Below, one piece after another: positions 47,136 to 58,420 of a stretch of 64,000 nt of DNA. The position numbers were made by a program, and so were the translations under genes. Below the pieces are notes generated by a model. It made no database searches and was not told where the DNA came from. It saw only the letters and a list, made by a program, of their open reading frames with translations. The DNA is from Podocnemis expansa. Its lineage: Eukaryota > Chordata > Testudines > Podocnemididae. Every line of letters begins with the position of its first letter. Within the stretch, counting starts at the first letter, position 1. Location of the stretch: assembly GCA_007922195.1 (NCBI GenBank), contig ML681963.1, positions 139,151,622 to 139,215,621 of the forward strand, given 5' to 3'.

Positions 47136-48477
47136 GGTTGCTGTCAGAGGGAGGGGAGTTTGCTGGTGGAGACTAGTGGATCTTCAGGGCAGCAAAAATA
47201 TCTGCAGCCCTTGAGCCAAAATGGTTGGAAACCACTGCTCTATACACTTTTTCATCCTTGCTATCATCTCTTCTTATTCATGATTCTTCACTGTCTTACA
47301 TGTATTGGGGAATGCATGCAAGTCTTATCTTTGAAGGAATTCTAGTGCTTACAAAGTAGCCAGAATTTAGGTCCTAAAGCACAGACCCAAGAAAGCATTT
47401 AAGTATATGAGTATTCCTGCTGGCTTCATGTGCTTCAAAGTTAAGTATATGCTGAAAAGTTGTTAGATTGAGGCCTAGATTTGCTTGATGAAAAACATGA
47501 TAGCAAATATTTTATCTGTTCTGTAGGTTCAGTTCCCTCTTTTACATATTTATTAATGTTTCAGTTTCTGACTGGACGATGGAAACTGTTACCAACATAA
47601 GAATGTTCCAAACAAGTCATTTCTAGTGCAAAATTTTTATCATATGAGTCTTGTAAATAGTTCTTCAAAGGGAGCTGGAAATCCTTTCAGCAGAACAGCA
47701 CGTCTTTAGCCGCATCAGCTTTTGTTAAATTTATTTTCTCTGTGATTAATGCAAGAGCTGCTGGGACAAAAAGTGAATAGTTACATACTGTACATTAAGT
47801 ATCATAAAAGCCTGCTTAAGTCACTCAGTCTTGGCTAGGCAAGAGAAAACCATTCTCTGAGGTAGGGTCTTTATCTGTCTCTCAAGTCTATTTTGACAAA
47901 TGCCATCTGTTTTTGCCCATGCCCTTTAGTTTAGTTAGTTTATTTTATTATACAGCAATTTTCACAATCAAGAATGGCTCCTCTGAAAATATTTCCAGAA
48001 CAAGAATCAGAAGCCTTAACAGACCCTGCAACACATTTTTGTTCTCTATTAAAGCAGTTCAGCCAGATTCTAGTGTCAGATGCGTGGCATAACTCAGCAG
48101 GTATGTTAATGGTGAATACGCTGCCATGTATGACACTCTGTGCATCTATGTGTAAATGCAGAGGCATCTGAGATGAGACTCTGACTCTAACTTCATTCTT
48201 TAAACAGAGGTTACATCATTACATCATTTTATTGCACCATGTGTTTCAAAACTCTCTCTCTCATATAGGTCATGGTTTCCCTCTCTCCCCTCCACACTGA
48301 AATCAGCATGTCTGACTGAGCTTTGGCATAAAGGTACAACCAACAAAAAAAGATGTTGCTTTAGTCCCTTGCCTGATGACTTCTAATATGTCTTCCTGAA
48401 ACCCCAGCTCTAAGAATTCTTTCCACCTCAAACTCTCCCATTTAATAACACACATGCAAATTATGATATTGTCTAAG
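47136..48477. other. Upstream flank, no feature seen
   Basis: The overlapping frames at 47940-48171 are open on both strands, but neither shows a known domain. Confidence 0.4.
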
Positions 48478-48600
48478 CAACTTGAATCAGTGTCACTCAA
48501 AGCATTTTACAAATATTAATGAATTAAGCTTCACAAAAGTTCTTTGAGGTAGGGTGGTATTGTTATCCCATTATGCAGATGAGAAAACTGAGGCAAAGAA
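48478..48600 (+). mobile_element. MIR-like SINE relic
   Basis: AAAGTTCTTTGAGGTAGGGT, TTATCCCATTATGCAGATGA and GAAAACTGAGGCAAAG follow the order of the conserved part of MIR-type SINEs. Confidence 0.8.
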
Positions 48601-49332
48601 AGGACCTGGCTTTCTAAAGTTCTTAGTATCAACTTTTATCATAAAGATCAATAGGAACTGCGGGTGTTCTGTGGTATTGAAAATCAGGCCCTTTAGGATT
48701 TTTCTAGAGACAAACTGTTAGAACACAAACTATGAGGAGTCATTATAACTAATACAATGTTGAACACACAGTATAGGTAGGGATTAGTATGTTCAGCTGG
48801 TATCAGATGGTTGTGGTTATCCCTAGCATCCACTCACATTTGCTGTCTATGCTGAATGCTAAATCATGCACCTAGCAGCTCAGCTGAAGTTGGTACCTTG
48901 GGATGGACTTGGACTACTGATGGTCCACATCATGTGGATCATTTATGGGCACAAGGAGGAAGATTCTTTTCCGAAGGTTAAACTATATGGAGGAGAGAAA
49001 GAGGTGATTTTTTTTCCAGTTCCAAAGCTGTTTTTTTTTTAATGTATTTTTTGGTCAGAAAGTTAATAAAGAGCATGTTTGCTAGACCAGCATGTTACAA
49101 TGAGCATTCATTAAAGAGTATATTAACCTGATTCCATCTGGTCAAATACAGTATCATCCTTCTACCAGGATACAAGTTATGAAAGTAGGCCTTCCTTTTC
49201 TCTACCCTGTGTCATCTATAAAACCTCTACTGGGGAGAAAAAATAAACAATCATATTGTTAGGTGACTCGTGTGCTGTGACTGCTGCTTATTACATTATT
49301 CCATGTAGTAGTAATTATATCGGTCCCTGGCT
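48601..49332. other. Upstream flank, no feature seen
   Basis: Nothing recognised beyond T-rich runs. Confidence 0.4.
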
Positions 49333-49334
49333 AT

Positions 49335-49372
49335 CAGAGAGACAAGGTGGGTGAGGTACTATAGGATACCTT
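49335..49372 (-). mobile_element. Second PLE tail family, inverted fragment
   Basis: AGAGACAAGGTGGGTGAGGT is the reverse complement of the 3' end of the forward copy at 49383-49470. Confidence 0.75.
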
Positions 49373-49382
49373 TCCCATGTCT

Positions 49383-49470
49383 GAAGAAGGGTTCTGTGTG
49401 GCTCAAAAGTTTGTGTCTCGCACCACCAGAAGGTAATCCAGTAAAAGGTATTGGCTCACCCACCTTGTCT
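49383..49470 (+). mobile_element. Second PLE tail family, forward copy
   Basis: CTGAAGAAGGGTTCTGTGTG, GCTCAAAAGTTTGTGTCTCG and ATTGGCTCACCCACCTTGTC form the tail of a different turtle-type PLE from the one at 51.3 kb. With 49335-49372 it makes a head-to-head pair. Confidence 0.75.
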
Positions 49471-49728
49471 TGCTTATTACATTAATAACAGCCTCACTGT
49501 TACTCATGTACTCCCCTGATCTCTGTTATATCCCCCCATTGTCTTATCTTCTATTTAGATGATAAAATCTGTGAAATAGCAATAGACTGTGGGTGTGTAC
49601 AGAGTAGTTAGCAAATGGGACCTTGATCCTGATATGCTATTGCAGTACAAATAAATAATTTAAAAAAAAAATCAAAGGTTTCTAGGCCTTGATTCTCATA
49701 GTAAAATTTAGCAGTGGATAGTATCATC
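49471..49728. other. Upstream flank, no feature seen
   Basis: AT-rich, A-run near 49660. Confidence 0.4.
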
Positions 49729-49985
49729 TGTGTTCCCCCTAAGCTGTGCAGGTCTCTCGCACACCCACACAGGCATCACAGATGCCCATGCGCATCCTGC
49801 AGCCGGAAAACACATTCATCCAGCCCACAGGGAGCTGCGGCTAGGCTGGGGTAGTTTTCAAGTCTTGCACCCCGAGCATGCTCAGATAAGCACTCAGCGT
49901 GGGAGCAGCCTGGCCAGGGAGCAGCTCTGGCCACATAAGGGGGAAGGGGCCCGGGGGGGGGGGGTTGGCAGGAAAAGTACATGAG
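49729..49985. mobile_element. Left part of a CAGTGTTCCCTCTAAG-type MITE
   Basis: GTGTTCCCCCTAAGCTGTGC is the family's left end, followed by the usual CGCACACCC-rich segment. The right end was not found. Confidence 0.6.
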
Positions 49986-50261
49986 ATGGGGGGCCAGTCA
50001 CCAGGTGGGTCTGGGAAGGGGTCAGGGGAGCCAGCGGTTAGGTGGGTCAGGGAAGTGTACAGTAAAGTATAAAATATAGAGATAGAAGATGCACTAGCAG
50101 GAAAAACAACTAGTAAGAGTATGTAAATTAAAGCAGATCCTTCTGTTCATAGATTTTCCTCCTATAGCTCCAGCCCTCTGTGTCCCTTGTGCAAAGATTA
50201 CATTGGAGTTGCACACTCAATTAATGCCAAATATACTGGTTCACATTTACATTAGAACAAA
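49986..50261. other. Upstream flank, no feature seen
   Basis: Nothing recognised. Confidence 0.4.
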
Positions 50262-50399
50262 CAAGGAGAGCCCTGTAGCACTTAAAGACTAAAGCCTTAG
50301 GAGATGAACCTCTTCTTGCTTACAGACAGCCCCTCAACCTTAAGCAGATACTTATCAGCAACTACAGACCTAACAGCAGAGCCATTAAAGCAGGCACAT

Positions 50400-50815
50400 A
50401 TCCCTGCAACACACCATGCTGCCAACTTTGCCCACATATCTGCACAAAAGACACTATTACAGGGCCTAATAAAACCAGCTATTCTATCAAAATCTACTCC
50501 ATCACCTGCTCCTCCATCAATGTGATTTATACCATCATGTGCCAGAAATGCCCCTCTGCCTTATATATTGGACAAACAGGACAATCTCTAAGCAAAAGAA
50601 TAAATTGGCACAAATCTGACATCAGAAATCACAACATTTTAAAACCAGTGGGTCAGCATTTCAATCTTCCTGATCATTCCATTAATGATTTGCTAATTGC
50701 AGTGCTCAGACAGACGAATACCAGATCATGGCTTCAAAGAGAAGCTGCTGAGATTTAATTTATTTGCAAATTTAATTGCATTGCTTCAGGGCTAAATAGG
50801 GACTTTGGATTTTTC
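50400..50815 (+). pseudogene. PLE GIY-YIG endonuclease domain (C-terminal pol fragment)
   Basis: Penelope-type polymerases end in a GIY-YIG nuclease that nicks target DNA. Reading forward from about 50400 through one frame that opens fully at 50522-50758, the sequence gives INVIYTIMCQKCPSALYIGQ, including the I-Y-T and Y-I-G motif pair with a C-x-x-C between them. RINWHKSDI and PVGQHFNLPDHS follow, then the REAAEI block that carries the usual late acidic residue. Only the C-terminal third of the polymerase is present. A stop follows the E-I residues, and the usual G-L-N and S-H-Y blocks are still readable after it. Confidence 0.9.
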
Positions 50816-50846
50816 TCTCATTACAACAGGTGATTTGACCTCATCT

Positions 50847-51208
50847 CAGGGCTGTAACTACACATTTGGGTGTCTGGGGCAAGCAGCCCCAAAGGCACGT
50901 CCCCCACCTGGGCCAGATCCAGGGCCCATCTGTCCCCTCCCCCTGGCAGACAGAGCCAGTTGGGGAGTCTGTACCCCACTACCAGCCAGAGCCAAGTGGG
51001 GAGTCCCTTCCCATCACCAGCCAGAACTGAACAGGGAGTCTCTACTCCACCATGGCTAGAGCCGGGCGGGAAGCGCCTTCCCTGGCTTCCAGAAGAATGT
51101 GCCTTTACAGCACATTTGTCTTCAGGGCTAGAAAGGGTCTGGCATGGTACTGTCTCAAATTTGCACCTGGGGCTTTGCCCTATTCGCCCCCCTGTAGTTT
51201 CGGCCCTG
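50847..51208. mobile_element. hAT MITE, CAGGGCCGTAACTA family, 362 bp, inside the PLE
   Basis: The termini CAGGGCTGTAACTACA and TGTAGTTTCGGCCCTG are inverted. The target duplication is a perfect CCTCATCT at 50839-50846 and 51209-51216. It inserted into the PLE 3' UTR after the PLE had landed. Confidence 0.95.
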
Positions 51209-51461
51209 CCTCATCTTTACATGCTGTTCCCTAGTGTTTGAATCTTGATTTGCTGTTACACTGTGACCTGTTCCCATGACTTACATTTCCCTGCATTTAT
51301 TTCCTCCCATTCTGTAAGTTCCCCCATCTTCAAAGCTCCTGATGAAGTTGGATTTTTCTCTCACAAAAGCTCATGCAATAAAGAAATTTTCTTAGTCTTT
51401 AAGTGCCACAGGACTCCCTGTTTGATTTACTGAACGAGACTAACATGGTTGCCCCTTTAGA

Positions 51462-52779
51462 AAGGCACATTAAAATGCTCTCATTTAGCAAAAGGTGCCA
51501 TAGGTTGGTATCTAAGGTTAATCACATTTCTCCCACTCTCACCAGAGCTAAAATATGATATGTTGGTAGTAATAATGTGTCAATGGTTGAGAAACTGATT
51601 TTTTAAGGGCAACTCCTGAAGGTCAGCAATACTCTTTAATTACTCACATGGAGCTGAAGGGCTCTGTTGAGGGCCCATATCTGAATGTGTCTGGTCTGCT
51701 GGAATGAATGGGGTGCACTAAATGCAAAGTTTGAATGAACTCTGGGAATGAAATCCTGCCCCACAGAAGTCAATGACAAAGTGCCAACTGACTAAAGAAT
51801 TGCACCCAGGATTTTGCCCAGTTTCAGTGAGCCCTTCAACATTTTCTAAGTTTATTTTTTCTGCATCAACATTGCTTTCAGTATGTGTAAAGTACAGTCA
51901 TAGTCATTATTATTTTGGACATATCAATAACAGTTCACTTAGTCTAACTACTAAATCACTTTTCCATTTTGAAACCTTGCAACTTTAAACATGCTTTAAG
52001 CACGACCTGGGCTAAATGTTCTTGTCCACACAGCTGGGAGGGAAGGCATGAGAGAGCTATCATTGCTTCTTAGGACCAGACCCGACTCCCAGGCAATTTA
52101 AAACTATTGGCAAGCAGCTTTAAATAGTGGGTCCTTAGGACATGAGCCAGTGCAGGACTGAGGATTACTAATGCTAAGCATTCAAGAAATCAATAACCAG
52201 GCCCCCAAAAAATTATGAGATTGCCTTAAAAATTATGAGATTTTAAAATAATACATTTTGAATTCTATTTTCATTTTAGTTTTGAGTTTTAAGGTTCACA
52301 TTTTCAAGTTTTCCTTCCAGGGCTAGAAACATGGAGCTAGATTTATAAAAAGACTTGAGTGCCTAACTGCCAATTCAGGAGCCTAAATCCCAGAATTGGG
52401 ATCCACTAAATTCACAAAATCCCTGCTCAGCTGCCTGTGTACCCTGTAGATACCTAAGTCTACTCAGCACCTAATTTTTTGCCATAAGAGTTCCCTAAGT
52501 GCCCACGTTTCCATTTCTGAGCATGTGCACTGCAGCCTCACTGTAGGTGCCTGGACACCAGTGCCCCAGCGTGATGCACAAACTAGATAGGCATTTGTCA
52601 ACCTAAACTCACCAGTGAAGCCTGAGGTGGTTAACATGTTTCAAACTCACCTATTTGATTGGACCCCTATATCTGAGCTTACATATAATGGATGAGGAAG
52701 AACACCCCTCAACTTTTGATCCTATTGTTACAGTACTAATATAAGGATGTGTAAGATACCATTTCTAGTCCCCTCTCCA
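51462..52779. other. Upstream flank with ancient repeat patches
   Basis: 51745-51830 (AAATCCTGCCCCACAGAAGT) and 52340-52500 (GAGTGCCTAACTGCCAATTC and related) resemble old sauropsid dispersed repeats. No coding pattern. Confidence 0.5.
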
Positions 52780-53180
52780 TCAGAAGGAGAGAAGGGATTT
52801 AGACAGGGATCTGCCACACCTCAGCTTAATACTTTAGCCATTGAGCTATGGGACGTGCTGATGTGGGGCTCTCTCATCTCTTCTGTTGAAGCTGTTTCGC
52901 TACAAGTAGATAATGAAAGACTCTATGGGCCAGAGAGAGAGAGAGAGCGCAAGCATGAGACTAACTGTAGCTTAGTGGTTAGACGTGTCAGGGGGAAGTC
53001 CCAGGCTTCAGTCTTCTGCTCCAATGATTTTTCAAATTATTTATCCACAGTGGAACAGCTTTGATGAGAGACATTAAGGGAGGCTTCCACCATCCCCACC
53101 CCATCACAATGTCTTTCAGCCAAGCGTCTAGGGTATTCACCCAAGAGACGGCAGACCACTGTTCAAATCTCTTCACTCCA
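52780..53180. repeat. tRNA-like dispersed repeat with inverted modules
   Basis: CTGTAGCTTAGTGGTTAGAC (52965) has a pol III A-box form in tRNA context. TTAGCCATTGAGCTATGGGA (52832) is an inverted version of the same kind of module. A third, diverged module (GTTCAAATCTCTTC, B-box-like) lies at about 53160. This is a common turtle repeat layout, not functional tRNA genes. A GA-rich microsatellite lies at 52934-52950. Confidence 0.6.
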
Positions 53181-53249
53181 TCAAGCAAAGGAGGAAACTA
53201 GAACGATGGGTACTTAGGCAAGCTGATGCTTCTGGTACAAAAAAATGGT

Positions 53250-53535
53250 GCCCATGCAGCATCATGTCTCACAAATTGCCATTCAGTGAATACCATAACT
53301 TGCTCAGCTGCATCATCAGCTTAAAGTAAGCGTCTCAAACTCAAATCACCATGAGGGCCACACGAGGACTAGTACGTTAGCCTGAGGGCCGCACCACAGA
53401 AACCTTCTCATACGACGCTATTGCATATATCAGTACTAATGATGTCATTGCAGGCTGCAGGAAATAGCTTTAGGGGCCACATGTGGCCGACACGCCACAT
53501 GTTTGAGACCCCTGGCTCAGAGGGAACACTGAGTA
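53250..53535. mobile_element. CAGTGTTCCCTCTAAG-type MITE fragment, split by a hAT element
   Basis: GCTCAGCTGCATCATCAGC (53304) and GAGGGAACACTG (53520) are the right-hand parts of the MITE family best preserved at 58930-59104. They are separated by the insertion at 53327-53514. Confidence 0.75.
53327..53514. mobile_element. hAT MITE with TCTCAAACTC / GTTTGAGACCCCTG ends
   Basis: Inverted ends and an interior containing GAGGGCCACA and GGGGCCACATGTGGCC. The flanking octamers GCTTAAAG and GCTCAGAG match at 6 of 8. It interrupts the MITE described in the surrounding entry. Confidence 0.8.
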
Positions 53536-53707
53536 TCACCCCATATTTTAGTTAGTTAGCTGGGTGGTGGAGGGGAGCACATTTCATTAGAGCACATTTC
53601 ATCTTGAGACATCCTAAAGAAATTTTGTAGAACATATAGAATATACAAGAATTATTTGACCACCGCTGAAATGCAACTCAAATTGGACTGAAATGCAGCA
53701 GTTGCTA

Positions 53708-53981
53708 AGGCCTTGTCTACATGACAAGCACTTTGCTAACATAGTATAGTCTTAGCTATGTCAGCAGAGCCCCCTAGTGTAGATGCAGCATATATTAACA
53801 AGAAATATTTCTGAGCATAGTGACACCACTTCTAAAATCCACCTCATCCATGCTCAAATAAGCATTCTTCTGTCAGTGTAGCAGCACCTACACTGTGCTT
53901 TTGTTGGCATAGCTACTACACTGTAAAGTTTCACCAACATAGCTAGTCCATCAAAACTCTGAAGTATAGACTTGGCCGAAC
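53708..53981. mobile_element. Non-autonomous DNA transposon, AAGGCCTTGTCTACA ends, 274 bp
   Basis: The left end AAGGCCTTGTCTACATG and the right end AGTATAGACTTGGCCGA are inverted. The interior has several CATAGCTA motifs in both orientations. No coding frame. Confidence 0.68.
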
Positions 53982-56900
53982 ACTGCACAGCAACAACACA
54001 CCAATCCAGAACAGAAACTGAAGAAGAATACCTCAAAGCGAACGTGCAAAGAAAATTTTAAGGATTGAGAAAGTAATCACCTGAACTGAAATCTGGTCAC
54101 TGCATGGGAGATAATGCCTGTTCTTATCAAAAGTGTCATGGGATCTTCAAAGACAAGTGATCAGGACCATGGTTTTAATCTGTTTCCCTGAAGTTGGCAC
54201 GTCCGACAGCACAGCGTCCTTTCATGCCAGGTTGGAGCACTGGCACAGTATGGACTTGGCATGTTAGTTACTGAATCATTGACTGTTCTGTCACATAAAA
54301 GAAGGCAAACAGTATGGACCAGCCTGTGATTTAGCAAATACAATGTCTCTTTCACTGATTATGAAGCCCCTCATCAGGGCTATCCTTAAGTGGGTGCAGG
54401 GCCCTGGGCGAATCACCATCTGCATGGCCCTCACTCACCACCCTGGGCCCTGGAGGGTGGGGCTGGCCAGCCCAAGGGAGGTACAGGCCCCGTGCTGGCA
54501 GTCCCATGCCAGGGACTGGGCGAGCCGGCAAAAAGCGGTGGAACGGGAATGCAGGGTCTGGTTTCTCAGCCACCCTTAAGCCAGTGGTTGTCAAACTTCT
54601 TTTCTCGGGACCTAGCTCCAGGCCCATCCGCTGTGCAGTAACCCTCCACTGAAAACAAGCAGCCACTGCCAGAAAATTGAACAGTGATCATGGCGGGGGG
54701 GGAGCAGGGAAGCAGTTGGGGGGTGTGGCAATCCCTCATGGCTTTCATCCTTTCTCTTGAGGCTTCTATTGCATCTCTGAAATCTACACATCTAACTTGA
54801 GATTACCTACATGGAACGTGTAGAGGGTGATCCTACATGCCATACTCCTGCATCAAATCAGGAAGTATGTCAAGTCTCTAAAACTGCATGTAGTAGCCTG
54901 GAGTGTGTGTGTAGGAGCTTGTTGCAAATTGGGGGTGACTGGGTGGAGAAATGAGATGGAAGTGCTGAGACAGGGGAAGGAGAAGAGAGCCAATACCAGG
55001 CTGGAAAGAAAGGTCCTGGAAGATCCTGTCTGCTGCTGAGCCTCTCCAAGTTCCTCCAGGTCCTGCTCCCTTCTCCACTGCCAAATCCCAGAAACTGAAG
55101 CAGCCCCTCTGGGTTCCACTTTCACCTCTGCACTGCATCTGCTCCCTGAGTCTGCATGAGTTTTCCTGAACACACAAGTGTCCACAATATTGTGATTGAA
55201 GGGGTGCTAGCCCTCTCTGCTTGGCCTGGTGACCCTGGCAGTTTGCATAAGGCAGCATCACAATGGGGCTATTCACTGCCACCTTCTGATTAGGACCTTG
55301 TTATAACTTCTCCTTCCAGCAGATCCATCCCTGAGCTGGATTTTATTGTTACTTAGGCTTTCTAATTGTAGAAAAAATATCATACCTTGTAACACAGGCT
55401 CTACTAGAATAGTTTGCTTTTCTCTTGTCTTTTTACTTATCAGTCAAAAAAAATCCCTGGCATTTCTATTAAAATCTACACATTATAACTTTTGTTGCAA
55501 GCAAGGGAATTCTCAGCCCACTGAAAAAAGAGGCAAGTCCTAATTTGCAAAAATAACTGCAATCCCAGATCTCAGAAATGGTGGAATAAGGTGGTGGCCA
55601 CAGTTTTTTCTTTTCTTCATTGGGTCTATTAATAAAAAACCACAAAGGTTGCTTGCCAGTGACCTCAGTCCTTTTCATATGAATGAGAGAAGCCCAAAGA
55701 GATACCGACTCAGAGGGGAGGCATAGAGGTTGTTTGAACAATAATTAGTACCTCATTGTTAGTCCTAATGACTCATCTTTGTTGCAGTGCTGATCTACTG
55801 TGTTACAACAGGCTGCTTTAAGCAACTTTCACACCAAGCCACTCTCCTGGCCTCACAGTAGACCTGGCCCTGTGAACCGGGCTTCCGCTTTTGGCCAGCT
55901 CACCCAGTCCCTGGCATGGGGGGGCAGTAGTGCAGCCCCCATAGAGTCCCCCAAAGCACGGGGCCCTGGGTGGTTGCCCCTCTCACCCTACCCTAGGGAC
56001 ACCCCTGCCCCTCATCCAATTCCTCCAAAGTAAAGACAGGATGATTTCCCCTTCTTCCAACCACTTATCAGCTGACTTTCAAATTTAAGAGCAATCTGAC
56101 CCCGTGTCAGCAGAGAATACTCAATCATCTATTCAGTCTTTGAAACTTATGTGGATCTCCAGTTAACTGTAAGAATTACACACAGGTACTGAGAACAGGT
56201 GCATACCTCTTCTTTTTGCTGTATATCAGGACTAAGAAGAGACACTCTTATAAATCTGTCTTTAACAAGAGAACCTGTGAAAAAGCTATACTAAAAACCC
56301 CAAACAAACAAAACAGGAAAGTCAGAGCTAACTTACTACATGACCACCGAGCTGGAATTTCTGGTTAGTTTAAACACAATAAAATTTCATTTTCTGTGGT
56401 GCTTTTCAGAAAGGTATGCTGGAGAACTTGGTTAAGAAACAAGATGTGGCATGACAACAGAGGTAATACTAGGACTTGTAAATATTCTCTGTATTCATTG
56501 TGTATTTTTGTGTTTTTATGCCAATTCCTGCACTGGCCTCTTTTGCAGGGCAAAGAGCTCCAAAGATAAGGGCCATTCTGATTCCTCTCTTGTTATGCTG
56601 GAGGAAATCAAATCAGGAATGTCTCCACTAAGTCAGTGGGGTTATACCACTGGAAAACACATATACATGAGTGAGATCAGAAAAAGACGTACCATGTAAT
56701 TGCTCTGCTGGGAATCAGGCCAGGTAAAACTTTGTTTTCCTGGGGAACTCCCCACCTCTTTGTGCAACTCTGCAGTGACTCTATGCAGCAATGTAAAGGG
56801 AAATTTATGGATACATCTGTCACTGCCCTGGCCCATTGCCAATGAGTTCATACACAATACAGATCCATGGGCCCAGAATGCCACAGGAAGGCTGTTCTGT

Positions 56901-57234
56901 GAGTGCCCTGAACCATAAAGGTGAGGGAAGGATTCTGTGTACCTATTGTCTTCCCGCCTGCAAAGCTTTTTCACTTTGCCCTTTGACTCACTTTGTGAAA
57001 GGACCATAATTCACCTTCAGGAATGCTCATTTGGAGCTGTCTGTGATTTTAGAAGGTGAGACCTTGAACAGGCCAAAAAAATAAAATTTTGGTTCAATGG
57101 ACAGCTCGATTAACTATGTCAAAGAGTTTCTGACCCAAAAAGGTGACAAGGAGCTTAAACTAGAGTGCTCTCAGTTCCCCGAACCAGCACTTCATTCCAC
57201 AACTGTATTACAAGTTAAAACTGTATCCCAGATT
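53982..57234. other. Upstream flank with fragmentary hAT ends
   Basis: 54375 (CAGGGCTATCCTTAAG) and 54584 (CAGTGGTTGTCAAACTTC) look like left ends of hAT elements whose right ends were not found. 55990-56008 (CTAGGGACACCCCTG) looks like a hAT right end. No gene was recognised in the stretch. Confidence 0.45.
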
Positions 57235-57360
57235 GATGCTATTGTTATTTATCTGTATTGTGGTAGCACCTACACAGCCCAGTAAGAGAATCAAGCCCCA
57301 CCCTATGTACTAGCACAGTTAACAAAGAGATTATCCCTGCCCCAAAGAGCTTACAATCAT
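57235..57360 (+). repeat. Ancient dispersed reptile repeat
   Basis: GTTATTTATCTGTATTGTGG, AGCACCTACACAGCCCAGTA and CTGCCCCAAAGAGCTTACAA match a widely dispersed old sauropsid repeat. Confidence 0.65.
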
Positions 57361-57409
57361 TTCAGTTTCTTTTTGACTGAAGAACACAAAACCAGATTCT
57401 ACCGTCCAG

Positions 57410-57595
57410 CACTGTTCCCTCTAAGACGTGCGTGTGTGCAGGTGCACACAGGTCATGAACCCTGCGCACACAACAAAATAAAGCCTGCACAAAAAAATTC
57501 AGCAGTGCTAATATTAGCACACACAAAGAATACTTTTTATGCACACAAAGAATTTTTTTTCACACACAGTCAATGAAAAATTAGAGGGCTCACTG
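57410..57595. mobile_element. MITE with CAGTGTTCCCTCTAAG-type ends, 186 bp
   Basis: The left end is CACTGTTCCCTCTAAG and the right end is TTAGAGGGCTCACTG. The flanking octamers CCGTCCAG and CTGTCCTG match at 6 of 8. The interior has GTGCGTGTGTGCAGGTGCAC-type alternation. Confidence 0.8.
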
Positions 57596-57667
57596 CTGTC
57601 CTGTACACTGGTATAAATAAGGAGTAACTCCACTGAGGTTAATGATATTACACTGACAGGTGGGAGG

Positions 57668-58080
57668 CAATGTTCCCTCTAAGCTGCGCCCGTGCGCTCG
57701 GGCGCAGCAACTCCAACCCCTCAGCGCACACCTCGCTGCCTCTGGCGCAGGGCTTCAGCTGCTGCTCCTTCCGGCCTCAGCACACATTCTTCCAGGGGGC
57801 AGGGAGCAGTTCCCTGGAGTTTAAAATCTCCCCTGAATATGCTCAGGGTGGGAGATTTTAAACTTGTCAGAACAGATTCCTGCTGCCCAGAAGAACGGCA
57901 GCAGTGAGAGGCAGGCTCCGCGTGGGAGCGGAGGGAGCCGGGGACCCAGGGGAAGGGGAGCCCAGGGGACTTCCGGCAGTCGGCTGGAGGGCGCATGGAG
58001 GTGGCCCCCAGCTGCGGGACTCAGGACATCCCTCCCCTCCCCCCGCTGCCTGCCAGGGAGCAAGCAGCTTCCCTAGGACT
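57668..58080. mobile_element. CAGTGTTCCCTCTAAG-type MITE left end with GC-rich downstream
   Basis: CAATGTTCCCTCTAAGCTGC is the family's left end. The GC-rich sequence after it gives overlapping frames on both strands but no recognisable protein. The right end was not located. Confidence 0.5.
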
Positions 58081-58239
58081 TGGCTTGCCAGACATCTGGC
58101 AAAAGGAGGACATGTCCTCCTCCTATTTACCTTCATGTACTGAGTGGCTGCTGTCCTCAGGTATTCTAAAAATAGGTGATTCCCACCCCCATGTTACTTA
58201 TGAATAGAAGGTTTAAAAAGAAAAGAAAAGAAAAAGAAA

Positions 58240-58420
58240 CATGCCTAACACAGGACTCAAACCCACAAGCTTCAGGCTGTCTCCTGTACAAAGGTAGCAC
58301 AGGCAAGTAGAACATACCAGTCCCCTGGCTCTCATAGACTTAAACAGTCTCTGTGGTATGGTGGGTAAAGCACAAAACTCTTGGTAGGAAAGTCATAGGT
58401 TTGAATCCTAATGTTGATGT
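58240..58420. repeat. tRNA-like modules in opposite orientations
   Basis: GGACTCAAACCCACAAG (58254) is a reverse-strand B-box form, and TCTGTGGTATGGTGGGTAAA followed by ATAGGTTTGAATCCTAATG (58350-58410) is a forward A/B-box pair. Base pairing expected for a functional tRNA is not evident, so this is read as a repeat relic. Confidence 0.5.

Larger units (their letters stand above)
50262..51461 (+). mobile_element. 5'-truncated Penelope-like element with endonuclease and 3' tail
   Basis: The copy starts with an inverted piece of its own tail (50262-50292, reverse complement TAGTCTTTAAGTGCTACAGG). It then carries the C-terminal endonuclease region and a 3' UTR interrupted by a hAT MITE (50847-51208), and ends with CATGACTTACATTTCCCTGC, CCTCCCATTCTGTAAGTTCC, AGTGCCACAGGACTCCCTGT and GACTAACATGGTTGCCCCTT. 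The reverse transcriptase is missing. This copy ties all short tail fragments in the window to a PLE. Confidence 0.92.

Noticed and set aside
47940..48171. Bidirectional open frames of 65-75 residues that might be a conserved exon
   Set aside because: Neither translation resembles a known protein, and the length is within chance expectation.
52955..53040. Possible tRNA gene (TAGCTTAGTGGTTAG-like A box)
   Set aside because: The B-box part is degraded and no cloverleaf closes. The module belongs to a dispersed tRNA-like repeat with inverted copies nearby.
58345..58415. Possible tRNA gene with good A and B boxes
   Set aside because: The acceptor stem does not pair and an inverted tRNA-like module lies next to it, so it reads as a repeat relic.
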